A stretch of DNA of 64,000 nt, from NCBI GenBank assembly GCA_020630575.1, contig JAHDBD010000003.1:184312-248311 (forward strand). The letters are read 5' to 3'. The DNA comes from Bernardetia sp. GTDB lineage: Bacteria > Bacteroidota > Bacteroidia > Cytophagales > Bernardetiaceae. Positions 36,483-45,068 of the stretch are shown here, in pieces. The notes beneath the pieces are model-generated. The model did not search any database, was not told where the DNA came from, and saw nothing but the letters and a program-made list of their open reading frames with translations. The position numbers were made by a program, and so were the translations under genes. Positions within the stretch are counted from its first letter, which is position 1; each line of letters opens with the position of its first letter.

Positions 36483-37130
36483 CTACATTTCAATAAAAAT
36501 ACAATCTGAATAAGCTGTTTTTATTCCTTTTTCAGTATCAAATTCTAGTTTTTGGAGTTTTTCGAAATCAAAATATTGTAAATAATTTTCAATAATAGGC
36601 TGAATAAAATCAATTTCAGATTTTAGTTTTTGATGTTTTCCTGCTTTTTCACATAAAATTAGAAATAAACGATTTTGTAAATGAAACCGTTTTTGTTTCG
36701 ACTGATTTTCATAAAGCCATTTCAGTAAATCTGTTGGATTTTCTTTAGCAAATTCTATAGTTTGATTGTATTTTTTTGGAAAAACGCTTGTTTTATGATC
36801 GAAAGGAATTTCATCAATCCAAAAATCTATAAATTGATGATAAGGATCTGAATGAGGTTTTACATTTGGATACCTACAAAAAATATATTCAATTCCCTTT
36901 GCAGACCAGAAATTATACCAGCGATTAAGTGCATAAATACGCAAATCATCAAAATTTGATTCTGTACAAAATTTATCTTTGATTTGATTTTCTAAAGTTT
37001 GGAAATGCCTTACTTTGTAAATAAAATTAGTTTGCTTATCCCAAATATTATTTTGTTTTCTGCCCCAATTTTCTATAAATGGATAACATTTTTTGAGTTG
37101 AGTTTGCAAGCGTTTCAAATGTAATTCCAT
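36483..37130 (-). CDS. Hypothetical protein co-transcribed with an AraC regulator
   Basis: Not recognised. A 215-residue soluble basic-aromatic protein rich in Lys, Trp, Phe and Tyr. Local motifs include WGRKQNNIWDKQTNF, LNRWYNFWSAKGIEYIF and FDHKTSVFPKKYN. The segment FWIDEIPFDHKTSVFPK, with an Asp-His followed by Thr and Lys, vaguely recalls restriction-endonuclease-fold cores, but this is only a hint. It is 12 bases upstream of the AraC gene, so its job may be linked to the AraC regulon. Confidence 0.78.
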   Translation of the reverse strand: MELHLKRLQTQLKKCYPFIENWGRKQNNIWDKQTNFIYKVRHFQTLENQIKDKFCTESNFDDLRIYALNRWYNFWSAKGIEYIFCRYPNVKPHSDPYHQFIDFWIDEIPFDHKTSVFPKKYNQTIEFAKENPTDLLKWLYENQSKQKRFHLQNRLFLILCEKAGKHQKLKSEIDFIQPIIENYLQYFDFEKLQKLEFDTEKGIKTAYSDCIFIEM

Positions 37131-37163
37131 AAAATTAGAAAGATTAGTTTTGCCTATTTTAAT

Positions 37164-38168
37164 TTATACTCCTTTTTTATCGAAGGAAGGCAAGTGAAGA
37201 CTAAAGGTAGTTTTATCTCTAGTTGACTCTAACAAAATTACAGAGCCATGTAGTTTGTAAGCAGCCAGTTGTGTAGTATAAAGTTCTGTTCCTGTAGATT
37301 CAGAGAGATTTGCTACTTTGTGAAACAAATTAAAAATAAGATGATAATTAGATGTTGGAATTTCTATTCCATTGTAAGTAATAATAATTTCTAAATCAGT
37401 TGATTTTTGAAAAATTTGTAGTTGAATATATGATTTTTTATTTTCTTTACTATCTATATGTTTAATTGAAAACTCAAACAAGTTTTTTAAGATTGTTTTG
37501 AAAATAGCTATATCAGTATAAAATTTAACTTCTTTTGTTTCAGCTTCTATATTAAATTCTGTTTTTGAGTAATTAGAAAGAAAACCTAATGTTTTATAGA
37601 CCCGTTCAATTTCGTATATAATATCAAACTCAGAAGGATTTGCTACTTCATTTTTAAGCATATTTATATACAGGAGATTCTCTAAAATATTATTCATTTC
37701 AGAAGAAGTCTTTCCTATTCTTTGTAAATATTCTATAGCTACTGGGTCTTTTACTTCCAAATTGGCAACTTGACACAAACCTAAAAGCCGTACAATAGGT
37801 CCTTTTAAATCATGAGAAGCTCTATATACAAACTGATCTAATTCAGAATGAGTGGCTAAAAGTTGTGAATAGGCATTTCTGACATCTGTAGTACGTTGAT
37901 TTATTTTTTTTTCAAGTTTTTTATTCTGAATAGAAATCAATCTTTTAGCATTTTCTAACTCTGTCGAATGCTTAATTATCTCTTCATTTATCAGCGATAA
38001 TTTATTATGTAACCTATCACTAATTTTTGTCAGAAATTTCATATCAGCTAACATATCAGCATAATCTAAAGCAAGATGTGCATAAGCTGTTTTCCACTCT
38101 TCAGAAGTTAATTCTTTATTAAGAAGTAATTGGGCTTGCTCTGCAATATGTTGCTCTTTTTCAAACAT
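37164..38168 (-). CDS. Sensor histidine kinase with degenerate ATP-binding domain
   Basis: The dimerisation and phosphoacceptor helix is intact (YRASHDLKGPIVRLLG, His119) after a coiled coil (about residues 50-105). The ATPase part is eroded: the N-box reads ILKNLFEFSIKHID and lacks the second Asn; the G1 box, normally DxGxG, is YNGIEIP; and the G2 region is GTELYTTQLAAYKLHG instead of GTGLGL. It has no membrane helix and no PAS or other named sensor domain. It may act as a phosphotransfer or scaffold protein rather than a kinase. No response regulator is adjacent. Length 334. Confidence 0.85.
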   Translation of the reverse strand: MFEKEQHIAEQAQLLLNKELTSEEWKTAYAHLALDYADMLADMKFLTKISDRLHNKLSLINEEIIKHSTELENAKRLISIQNKKLEKKINQRTTDVRNAYSQLLATHSELDQFVYRASHDLKGPIVRLLGLCQVANLEVKDPVAIEYLQRIGKTSSEMNNILENLLYINMLKNEVANPSEFDIIYEIERVYKTLGFLSNYSKTEFNIEAETKEVKFYTDIAIFKTILKNLFEFSIKHIDSKENKKSYIQLQIFQKSTDLEIIITYNGIEIPTSNYHLIFNLFHKVANLSESTGTELYTTQLAAYKLHGSVILLESTRDKTTFSLHLPSFDKKGV

Positions 38169-38317
38169 TAGGATAAAAATATTTCTTTAAACACTATTAA
38201 AATAATACATTTATTTTAAAACATAAATTTTGAAATAAAAAGCTGTGTATGTTTTAACCTAAAGATATAAAAAAATAGCTTTATTTTACGAATATTTTTC
38301 TATTCAGATTACAGATT

Positions 38318-39517
38318 TTATCTCATCGCATCAGCAGCTTCGGTAGTTGCTCCACGCCAAGCAGGAAAAAGAGTTGCAGCCAGATAAGGCACAACAGAAA
38401 GAGAAAAAATACTCAAAATATCTCCTAGACTAATGAAAGGTTGTAAATCATAAGCAGGATAAAGCACTGACCAGCCTACCAAAAAAGGCTTCAAAATAGG
38501 AGAGTTAAAAATAAAAACATGAATATAAGCCAAAATAATTCCTACTAAAGTAGCTGTAACTGACAAAATCATGCCTTCAGTAAGTTTCAAAAACAAAACA
38601 TCATTGATTTGCCAACCGATAGCCTTCAAAATACCTAGTTCTTTTTTTTCATTGCTACTTAGTCCTGAAGCTCGTTCCCACATCAAAAGCAAAAAAGCCA
38701 ACACAGAAAGTAAAGAACCATAAATAAAAATTCCTCCTCGCCAGCTAAAAAGTGTTTGGTAAGTAGAAGAAAGTTGAGCTAATGTAACGACACGTAAAGA
38801 AGGAAAACGAGCATCTATTTTTTTTCCAATATTCTCTATTTCTTCTGGATTATAAATTTCCACAGCAATATCTGTACAAAGAGAATCTTTTAGTCCTATT
38901 ATTTTTTGAGTTTCTTTTATGGGTAAAATAATCAAATCTTTAGTCAGTAAATCTGACTTTGCTCCAAATGTACCTACAATTTCATAACTCACTTTTTTTC
39001 CATTGGCATCATTCAAGGAAAGAAAATCGCCTAATTGAAGTTGGCGAGTTTCTAAAATTCCTGTGCCTACTAAAACGCCATTTTGGAATATATTTTTATC
39101 TATACTTTTAACTTTGTTTTTCAGATTATTTTCAATTTCATTTTTTATATTAGAATTGAAATCTAAAAAACCTATTTCTTCTTTTGGAAAATCACTTCCC
39201 ATAACGGTTAAAACTGCGCCTGTTGCATCATCAAAGAAATATCCCCAATATCTTGGAAAAACTCTTTTGACTCCTCTAATTTTTGAAATAGAATCTTGCA
39301 AATCTACTGACATGGGAACAAGCCGTCCACCTTGCAACTGCTGTACCCATAAAGGGGGCAAATCTTGCAATGTCTGTGAGGTTTCAGTTTTCAGACTACT
39401 TGTAAAAAAAACTACTGAAGCATAAAAACCTACTACCAAAGCATAAATAACAATTAAGGCAATTTGTTTTTTCCAGCTTCGAAGCAAAGACAAAACAGCA
39501 TAGTTTAGGATATTCAT
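38318..39517 (-). CDS. ABC transporter permease of the FtsX/MacB type
   Basis: Permease with the MacB topology: one N-terminal helix (QIALIVIYALVVGFYASVVFF), a large extracytoplasmic domain (about residues 45-255), then three helices (about 262-282, 312-335 and 365-390). The closing PYLAATLFPAWRGATTEAADAM is typical of FtsX-like permeases of lipoprotein or macrolide exporters. No ATPase gene is next to it, so the ATPase must be encoded elsewhere. The gene follows the TlpA-like lipoprotein on the minus strand after 98 bases of repeats. Length 399. Confidence 0.86.
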   Translation of the reverse strand: MNILNYAVLSLLRSWKKQIALIVIYALVVGFYASVVFFTSSLKTETSQTLQDLPPLWVQQLQGGRLVPMSVDLQDSISKIRGVKRVFPRYWGYFFDDATGAVLTVMGSDFPKEEIGFLDFNSNIKNEIENNLKNKVKSIDKNIFQNGVLVGTGILETRQLQLGDFLSLNDANGKKVSYEIVGTFGAKSDLLTKDLIILPIKETQKIIGLKDSLCTDIAVEIYNPEEIENIGKKIDARFPSLRVVTLAQLSSTYQTLFSWRGGIFIYGSLLSVLAFLLLMWERASGLSSNEKKELGILKAIGWQINDVLFLKLTEGMILSVTATLVGIILAYIHVFIFNSPILKPFLVGWSVLYPAYDLQPFISLGDILSIFSLSVVPYLAATLFPAWRGATTEAADAMR

Positions 39518-39525
39518 ATTTACTC

Positions 39526-39611
39526 AATTACGGATTACGGATTACGGATTACAAAAAATTACAAATCAATGATTTAAAAAATCGTAATTCGTAATTTTTA
39601 ATCCGTAATTG
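39526..39611. repeat. GGATTAC tandem and TTCGTAATT inverted pair
   Basis: GGATTAC words stand three times in tandem at 39526-39552, and TTCGTAATT/AATCCGTAATT words follow at 39584-39611. The two blocks are roughly complementary and could pair as arms of a large hairpin between the TlpA-like and permease genes. Confidence 0.7.
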
Positions 39612-39615
39612 ATTT

Positions 39616-40104
39616 TTACTTCTGTTGTTTCAAAATCACTTCTGCTTGCTGCTCACTTACCCAACCAACGATTTTACGAATAATCTTTCCTTCTTCATCT
39701 ATAAAAAAATTAGTTGGTAGCTCTGTTACTTGATACAAGTCTGAAATTTTTCCATCTGCATCGATAAGCATTGGAAAAGTAGCTCCAAATTGTTCTTTGA
39801 ATTTTTCAGAGGCTTCTTTGGGTTGTTTTACATTGATTGCCAAAATTTCTAAGCCTTCTTTTTGAAGTTTCTGATAATAGTCTTGTGTTTCTGGAAACTC
39901 CTGTTTACAAGTTGGACACCAATCAGCCCAAAAATAAAGCATCACTACTTTACCATTTTTAGTGTGTTTTTCTATTGTTTGAGAGTTTCCTTCTACATCT
40001 GTTGTTACAAAACTTGGTGCAGGCTCCCCTTTATCAAATGGTGTTTTTTCAGCACACGAAAACAGAAAAGTAGATAACAATAAGAGTATAAGTAGTTTAT
40101 TCAT
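39616..40104 (-). CDS. TlpA/ResA-like thioredoxin-fold lipoprotein
   Basis: Envelope thiol-disulfide reductase anchored by lipid: signal LLILLLLSTFLFSC ends in a good lipobox (LFSC), with Cys17 lipidated. The redox motif is WADWCPTCKQEFPE, i.e. Cys-Pro-Thr-Cys, after VMLYFWADW. The domain continues with EILAINVKQPKEASEKF and the cis-Pro region TELPTNFFID. Length 162 fits the ResA/TlpA family, whose members keep apo-cytochromes or other exported thiols reduced. A promoter candidate lies at 40220-40250. The FtsX-type permease gene follows it. Confidence 0.92.
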   Translation of the reverse strand: MNKLLILLLLSTFLFSCAEKTPFDKGEPAPSFVTTDVEGNSQTIEKHTKNGKVVMLYFWADWCPTCKQEFPETQDYYQKLQKEGLEILAINVKQPKEASEKFKEQFGATFPMLIDADGKISDLYQVTELPTNFFIDEEGKIIRKIVGWVSEQQAEVILKQQK

Positions 40105-40219
40105 TTTTTATTTATTTAATAGTGCTAAGAAGTCTAAAATGTAGATTGTACAGTATTTTACTTGCTCTAAAGAGTAAGCAACAAGACAAACTAAAGTTTG
40201 CTCTTTATTTCTGTAGTTA

Positions 40220-40250
40220 CAAAGTTAGGTTTTAATACGCTTTACAACAA
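40220..40250 (-). promoter_or_regulatory. Candidate promoter of the TlpA-like gene
   Basis: On the minus strand two overlapping TTG trinucleotides (40245-40250) precede TAACTTTG (40220-40227) by 17-20 bases. The -7 box is a full TAnnTTTG match. The leader would be about 110 bases. Confidence 0.5.
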
Positions 40251-40254
40251 AAAA

Positions 40255-40297
40255 AACAAACCTTATAAAAGTTTAAAAAGCTTTTATAAGGTTTGTT
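40255..40297 (-). terminator. Rho-independent terminator after the L,D-transpeptidase
   Basis: AACAAACCTTATAAAAG pairs perfectly with CTTTTATAAGGTTTGTT (17 bp), loop of nine bases, then a T-run on the minus strand. It lies 21 bases past the transpeptidase stop. Confidence 0.88.
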
Positions 40298-40317
40298 ACT
40301 GCACCGTTTTAGTTATT

Positions 40318-42156
40318 TTATTTTAAAGCAATTTCTTTTCTTTTAAGATTATCAAATTCCTTAGTACGTTTTTGCATCCACTCTTTCAGATTAGCGTCAC
40401 GTTTAGCAATAATTTCCTCTTGTGTTTTATCATAACCATAAACATCTTTTGCAAAATGAACTCTTCCATCATCATCTACCCAAGTAGTCCAATAAACAAT
40501 ATGAACTACCCATTGTCTATCTAAATATACATTTGTTGTATTGCCACTATACATAGTTTCATGTATTTTTTCAGGTGTCCATTTTTCAGCTTTTTCTTTA
40601 AGTAAATAATTAGCTAATTTTTCAGGCTCAAAAAGACGAATACATCCATGACTCAAGGCTCTATTTGCTTCTCCAAAACGAGTAGAAGGGGTATCGTGCA
40701 TATATACATTGTTTGCATTTGGAAAAATAAATTTTACTCTTCCTAGTGCATTTCCTGCTCCTGAATTTTGAACAATAGAATAATTCCCCATGTTTCTTAC
40801 ATTACTCCAGTTTACTGAACTTGGACTAATTTCTTTTACTCCACTGCTTGTACGTTGGTAAATACTAAAATTATTTCTTGTAAAATAACTTCCTCCACGA
40901 CGAAGTTTTGGTAACATCTCATTTGTCATAATACTTACAGGAACATGCCATTTTGGACTCAAAACGATATATTTCATAGTATCCATAAACAAAGGAGTTT
41001 CGTGGAAAGATTGTCCTACCATTACTTTAGTTTCAAAATTACGTTTTCCATAATCATACAAACGCATCCAATAAGAAGGAACATTGACAATGATATAATT
41101 ATCTCCCAACGAATCACTCAACCATCTCAAACGCTCCATATTGAGTTCGATTTGTAATAATCGTTCCTCTGCTGAGGTAGCCATTTCTCTGAGTAAATTC
41201 ATTCCTACTACTCCATCTCTTTCTAAAGTATGACGTTCTTGAAAATTCTTGACAGCTTCACGAAGTTTGTCATCATAGATTTGTGAAGTATCTGCAACTT
41301 GATTCTCAGAAAGTTTCAAATCTCCTGTTTTGCTCAAAATATTTCTAATTGTAGGTACAAGCACATGATGATTAAATTCTTCTGTACTATCTATTTTTAA
41401 TTTTTGATAATCTTCCAAATTAATTTTTTCCCATCCTCCTTCTTTTACTATTTTTTTATATTCTTCTCTAGCATTTTTGAGTTTATCGTAAAGTTCATAT
41501 TGAGGCTCTGCTTTTTTGATAATATCATCAATAGTATTATTTTGGACAGCACTATAAAGTTCATCTACTAAGTCGGCAGGTTCATATTTTTCTACCCACG
41601 TATTTACTTCTCCATCTACTTCATTTGGTTTTACTCGTCCTGCATGGGTATGATTAAGATAAGTCAGAGCCATTGCTGTTGTAAAAACATCTAGCTTCAT
41701 CAGTTTTGGTAAATCATATTCTCCTTCTGTTCCCAAAAGTGAGTTTTGTATTTCGTCTATATCAGCAAGCGAATAGGCATCTTCATTTAATCCTTCTGAA
41801 CCTGCATTTTTAAGATAACCCATTAAGGATTGTGTATGAGGTAAAACTGTTGTGGCAGAATACCAAGCAGGTTGAAAATTATTTTTTTGATAAAATAAGT
41901 AAATTTGTTCTTGTAAAAATTGTCTAGCAAAAGAATCAGGAAAATAAAGTTGACTTTGTTTGGCATTTACTAATTGCTTTACCCAAATTTGAGCTTCTTC
42001 TGCATCAATTTCTGTTTCTGGAATTAGATAAGCAATATCAATTTCTTCTGTGCTATGTCCAAATTTGTCTCGCTTACAAGAAGAAAAGAAGAGTAAAGAA
42101 ATAATGAATAAAAAAGCATAGTTATGGCTTTTTTTATAAAATAAAGCGTAGTTCAT
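40318..42156 (-). CDS. Murein L,D-transpeptidase, YcbB/LdtD-like lipoprotein
   Basis: Forms 3-3 crosslinks in peptidoglycan or links other partners to it. The start at 42154-42156 gives a lipoprotein signal, AFLFIISLLFFSSC, with Cys27-28 in a lipobox; the 19-codon upstream extension lacks such a signal. Order: a long N-terminal scaffold domain (about residues 40-270), a peptidoglycan-binding-like helix bundle (FQERHTLERDGVVGMNLLREM is about 20 residues of it), and the YkuD catalytic domain with the active-site motif SHGCIRLFEPEKL, Cys the nucleophile. Length 612, close to LdtD. The terminator at 40255 ends the transcript. Confidence 0.93.
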   Translation of the reverse strand: MNYALFYKKSHNYAFLFIISLLFFSSCKRDKFGHSTEEIDIAYLIPETEIDAEEAQIWVKQLVNAKQSQLYFPDSFARQFLQEQIYLFYQKNNFQPAWYSATTVLPHTQSLMGYLKNAGSEGLNEDAYSLADIDEIQNSLLGTEGEYDLPKLMKLDVFTTAMALTYLNHTHAGRVKPNEVDGEVNTWVEKYEPADLVDELYSAVQNNTIDDIIKKAEPQYELYDKLKNAREEYKKIVKEGGWEKINLEDYQKLKIDSTEEFNHHVLVPTIRNILSKTGDLKLSENQVADTSQIYDDKLREAVKNFQERHTLERDGVVGMNLLREMATSAEERLLQIELNMERLRWLSDSLGDNYIIVNVPSYWMRLYDYGKRNFETKVMVGQSFHETPLFMDTMKYIVLSPKWHVPVSIMTNEMLPKLRRGGSYFTRNNFSIYQRTSSGVKEISPSSVNWSNVRNMGNYSIVQNSGAGNALGRVKFIFPNANNVYMHDTPSTRFGEANRALSHGCIRLFEPEKLANYLLKEKAEKWTPEKIHETMYSGNTTNVYLDRQWVVHIVYWTTWVDDDGRVHFAKDVYGYDKTQEEIIAKRDANLKEWMQKRTKEFDNLKRKEIALK

Positions 42157-42401
42157 AGAAAATAAGGTTGAAAAATTACTAGATAAAAAAATGAGAATTC
42201 GCATAGGCTGCAAAATCCGTACCTATATATACGGTTTTGTGAGCAAAAAGTTTTAGAAGAAAATAAATCAAAGGTAATCTAATCTATACATTTCAATATT
42301 AATTAACTATTCTTATCGTAATGGTTTTGTAATAGTCTATTCATTGTTTTGTATTTTTGTGAAAAATTACTTTTACTTATTTGTTTCATATAGAATTGGT
42401 T

Positions 42402-44321
42402 ATGTTAAAGAATTATCGTATTTCTTTTTGGTTACGTCTTTGGATATTTTGGTTGCTTTATTTTGCCCTTCATCGTACTGTATTTTTTATTTATAATCAC
42501 TCTGTTTTTGATGAATATCCATTTTCAGAGCAGTTACAAGCATTTTGGGAAGCTATTCATTTGGATTTTTCTACAGCAGGTTATTTAATTACTATTCCAA
42601 CACTTCTATTAATTGGATATATTTTTTCTGTAAAATTTATTAATAGGTTTAATTATTTACTAATTATTTTAATAGGAATAATTAATGTTACTGATACATT
42701 GCTTTATCATGAATGGGGCTATAAACTCAATGCCTATGCGCTTTCCTTTTTGCTTTATCCTACCCAAATGATGGCATCTATTACTACTTCACAGCTCCTG
42801 CTTTCTATTGTTTTGGAAGTTAGTCTTATTAGTTTTGGTATTTGGATGTACCGATTTATATTAAAAATAGGAATAGATACACCAAAAAAGTTTGAAAATT
42901 TTAATTTCAATAAGAGCATCATGTATTCAGTAGGTTATGGAATGGTTTGGCTTTTGGTGGCAGCACTTACGTTTTTGGCTATTCGTGGAAGTTTGGGACT
43001 TGCACCTATCAATCAAAGTTCGGCTTATTATTCTGTTCATGCTCCTCTCAATCATCTAGCTACCAATACTTCTTGGAATTTATTATTCAATATTTTGAAA
43101 AGTAATAAAGCCAGCAAACAAGCAGGAATTACTTATTTTGATGAAAAAACGATTCAAGAAAATTTAAAAGAAATTTATAAATCAAATCCGAAAGAACAAG
43201 AAAAAATTCTTCGTTATACTCGTCCTAATGTAGTTTTGGTAATCTTAGAAAGTTATACTTCTGATGTTGTTGAAACACTGGGAGGAGAAAAAGGAATTGC
43301 ACCTCATTTTTCTAAATTGACCCAAGAAGGGATATTATTTGATAGCATTTATTCTACTGCTGACCGAACTGATAAAGGTGTAGTAGGAGTTTTGAGTGGC
43401 TATCCTGCTCAAAAACTTTCTTCTATTATCAAAGAACCACAAAAATTTGAAAAACTTCCTGCTTTACCTTCTGTTTTTAAGGAAAAAGGATATTCTACTT
43501 CTGTTTATTATGGGGGAGAATCGGAGTACGCCAACTTTAAAGCATACTGGCATCAAGCTGGTTTTGATAAAATTATTGATGAGAATGAATTTGAAGAAAA
43601 AGATAAAAACTCTAAATGGGGCGCACATGACCATATTGTCTTTGAAAAAGTAATCAAAGATTTGAATATTCAAAAAGCTCCTTTTTTTACAACTGTCTTG
43701 ACTTTAAGCTGCCATGAACCTTTCGAAACACCTATAGAAACTCCTTATGATGAGATTGCCAAAACAGAAACAGACAAAAATAAGAAAGAGGCTAATTTAT
43801 TTAGAAAAGCTGCCTATTATGCCGATTGGAGTATAAATAAGTTTATGGAAGCAGCAAAAAAACAATCTTGGTACGACCAAACTTTATTTGTTTTTGTTGC
43901 AGACCATGGACACCGACTTCCAAAAATGTATAAAGATACTCACCGAAGTGAAAAATACAGAATTCCATTGCTTTTTTATGGAAACGCTATTTCAGAAGAG
44001 TTTTTAGCTACAAGAAATTCAAGGATAGGTTCTCAAACTGATATTGCCACTACACTTTTAGGACAATTGGGAGTAGAAACTTCACAGTTTGAATGGGGAA
44101 AAGATTTATTAAACCCATCTTCAAAGCAGTTTGCTTTTTATTGCTATGATGAGGGAATGACGTGGATTACTCCAAATGGGTCATTGCGTTATGTAGAAAC
44201 TACAAAAGATGCACAGATAATAACCAAAACAGAAGGTATAAATAAAAATGTACTTTTAGAAGAATTACCCTTTGCTAAAAGTTATTTGCAAGCTCTTTTG
44301 GAAGATTATGCAGAAAAATAA
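42402..44321 (+). CDS. LtaS-type sulfatase-fold phosphoglycerol (or phosphoethanolamine) transferase
   Basis: Polytopic N-terminus with about five helices (first LRLWIFWLLYFALH), then an extracytoplasmic alkaline-phosphatase-fold domain. Metal and catalytic elements: NVVLVILESYTSDV, the nucleophile Thr in STADRTDKGVVGVLSGYP (about residue 323), WGAHDHIVFEKV and VFVADHGHRLP. In firmicutes this family makes lipoteichoic acid, which Bacteroidota lack, so here it more likely decorates a glycolipid or glycan. The TTG-started extension (seven codons) is rejected for ATG 42402. udk follows 70 bases later. Confidence 0.9.
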   Translation: MLKNYRISFWLRLWIFWLLYFALHRTVFFIYNHSVFDEYPFSEQLQAFWEAIHLDFSTAGYLITIPTLLLIGYIFSVKFINRFNYLLIILIGIINVTDTLLYHEWGYKLNAYALSFLLYPTQMMASITTSQLLLSIVLEVSLISFGIWMYRFILKIGIDTPKKFENFNFNKSIMYSVGYGMVWLLVAALTFLAIRGSLGLAPINQSSAYYSVHAPLNHLATNTSWNLLFNILKSNKASKQAGITYFDEKTIQENLKEIYKSNPKEQEKILRYTRPNVVLVILESYTSDVVETLGGEKGIAPHFSKLTQEGILFDSIYSTADRTDKGVVGVLSGYPAQKLSSIIKEPQKFEKLPALPSVFKEKGYSTSVYYGGESEYANFKAYWHQAGFDKIIDENEFEEKDKNSKWGAHDHIVFEKVIKDLNIQKAPFFTTVLTLSCHEPFETPIETPYDEIAKTETDKNKKEANLFRKAAYYADWSINKFMEAAKKQSWYDQTLFVFVADHGHRLPKMYKDTHRSEKYRIPLLFYGNAISEEFLATRNSRIGSQTDIATTLLGQLGVETSQFEWGKDLLNPSSKQFAFYCYDEGMTWITPNGSLRYVETTKDAQIITKTEGINKNVLLEELPFAKSYLQALLEDYAEK

Positions 44322-44377
44322 ACTGATTAGTATGTCATTTTTGTTAAATATCTTTTCTCAAATATCTTAAAAATCTG

Positions 44378-44385
44378 TACCTTTG
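44378..44385 (+). promoter_or_regulatory. TACCTTTG box seven bases before the udk start
   Basis: A perfect TAnnTTTG box ends at 44385 and the udk ATG is at 44392, so a transcript starting from it would be leaderless or nearly so. No TTG with 19-23 base spacing is found, so it could be chance in AT-rich DNA. Confidence 0.35.
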
Positions 44386-44391
44386 CAAGCT

Positions 44392-45057
44392 ATGAAGAAA
44401 CCGTATTTAGTTGGCATTACAGGAGGAAGTGGTTCTGGGAAAACCTACTTTTTGAGTCGTTTAATGAAAAGCATCAATCCAAATGATGTATGCTTGATTT
44501 CACAAGACAATTATTATCGCCCTAGAGAAGAACAACCTATAGACGAAAATGGAGTGTCTAATTTTGACACCCCACAATCTATTGACCACCAACAGTTTAG
44601 CAAAGACATTGCAGAACTTTGTGCAGGCAAAACTGTCTATAAAGAAGAATATACGTTCAATAATCCAAACATAGTACCGAAACAATTAGTATTCGAACCC
44701 AAACCAATTATCATTGTAGAGGGACTTTTTGTATTCTATCATAAAACAATTTCTGATTTATTAGATTTGAAATTGTTTGTAGAAGCAACTGACCCAGTAA
44801 AGATAAAAAGGCGTATTATGAGAGATAATAAAGAACGTGGTTATGATTTAGAAGATGTTCTTTATAGATATGTGATGCATGTTTCGCCTGCTTATGAACG
44901 TTATGTCCGTCCATACAAAGAAAATACAGATATTATTGTTCCTAATAATCATACTTGCGATATTGCGCTTGAAGTAGTAATTAATCATCTTAAAAAGAAA
45001 TTACATATTCCTTCAAAATCTCAATCAATTATAAAAACAAAATCTCAAATCAAGTAA
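44392..45057 (+). CDS. udk: Uridine kinase (uridine/cytidine monophosphokinase family)
   Basis: Phosphorylates uridine and cytidine with a nucleoside triphosphate in pyrimidine salvage. P-loop GITGGSGSGKTYF stands at residues 8-20. Further family segments: ISQDNYYRP, FDTPQSIDHQQF, VEGLFVFYHKTI, KIKRRIMRDNKERGYD and VSPAYERYVRPYKENTDI. Length about 221 is normal, with a basic C-terminal tail. The ATG at 44392 is chosen; upstream TTG adds only three codons. The next gene (RCK protein) starts 12 bases later, so the two are co-transcribed. Confidence 0.95.
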   Translation: MKKPYLVGITGGSGSGKTYFLSRLMKSINPNDVCLISQDNYYRPREEQPIDENGVSNFDTPQSIDHQQFSKDIAELCAGKTVYKEEYTFNNPNIVPKQLVFEPKPIIIVEGLFVFYHKTISDLLDLKLFVEATDPVKIKRRIMRDNKERGYDLEDVLYRYVMHVSPAYERYVRPYKENTDIIVPNNHTCDIALEVVINHLKKKLHIPSKSQSIIKTKSQIK

Positions 45058-45068
45058 TTTTAAATTAA

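Noticed and set aside
39526..39552. Tandem GGATTAC units considered as a CRISPR-like array
   Set aside because: Units are seven bases with no spacers and no cas genes are nearby.
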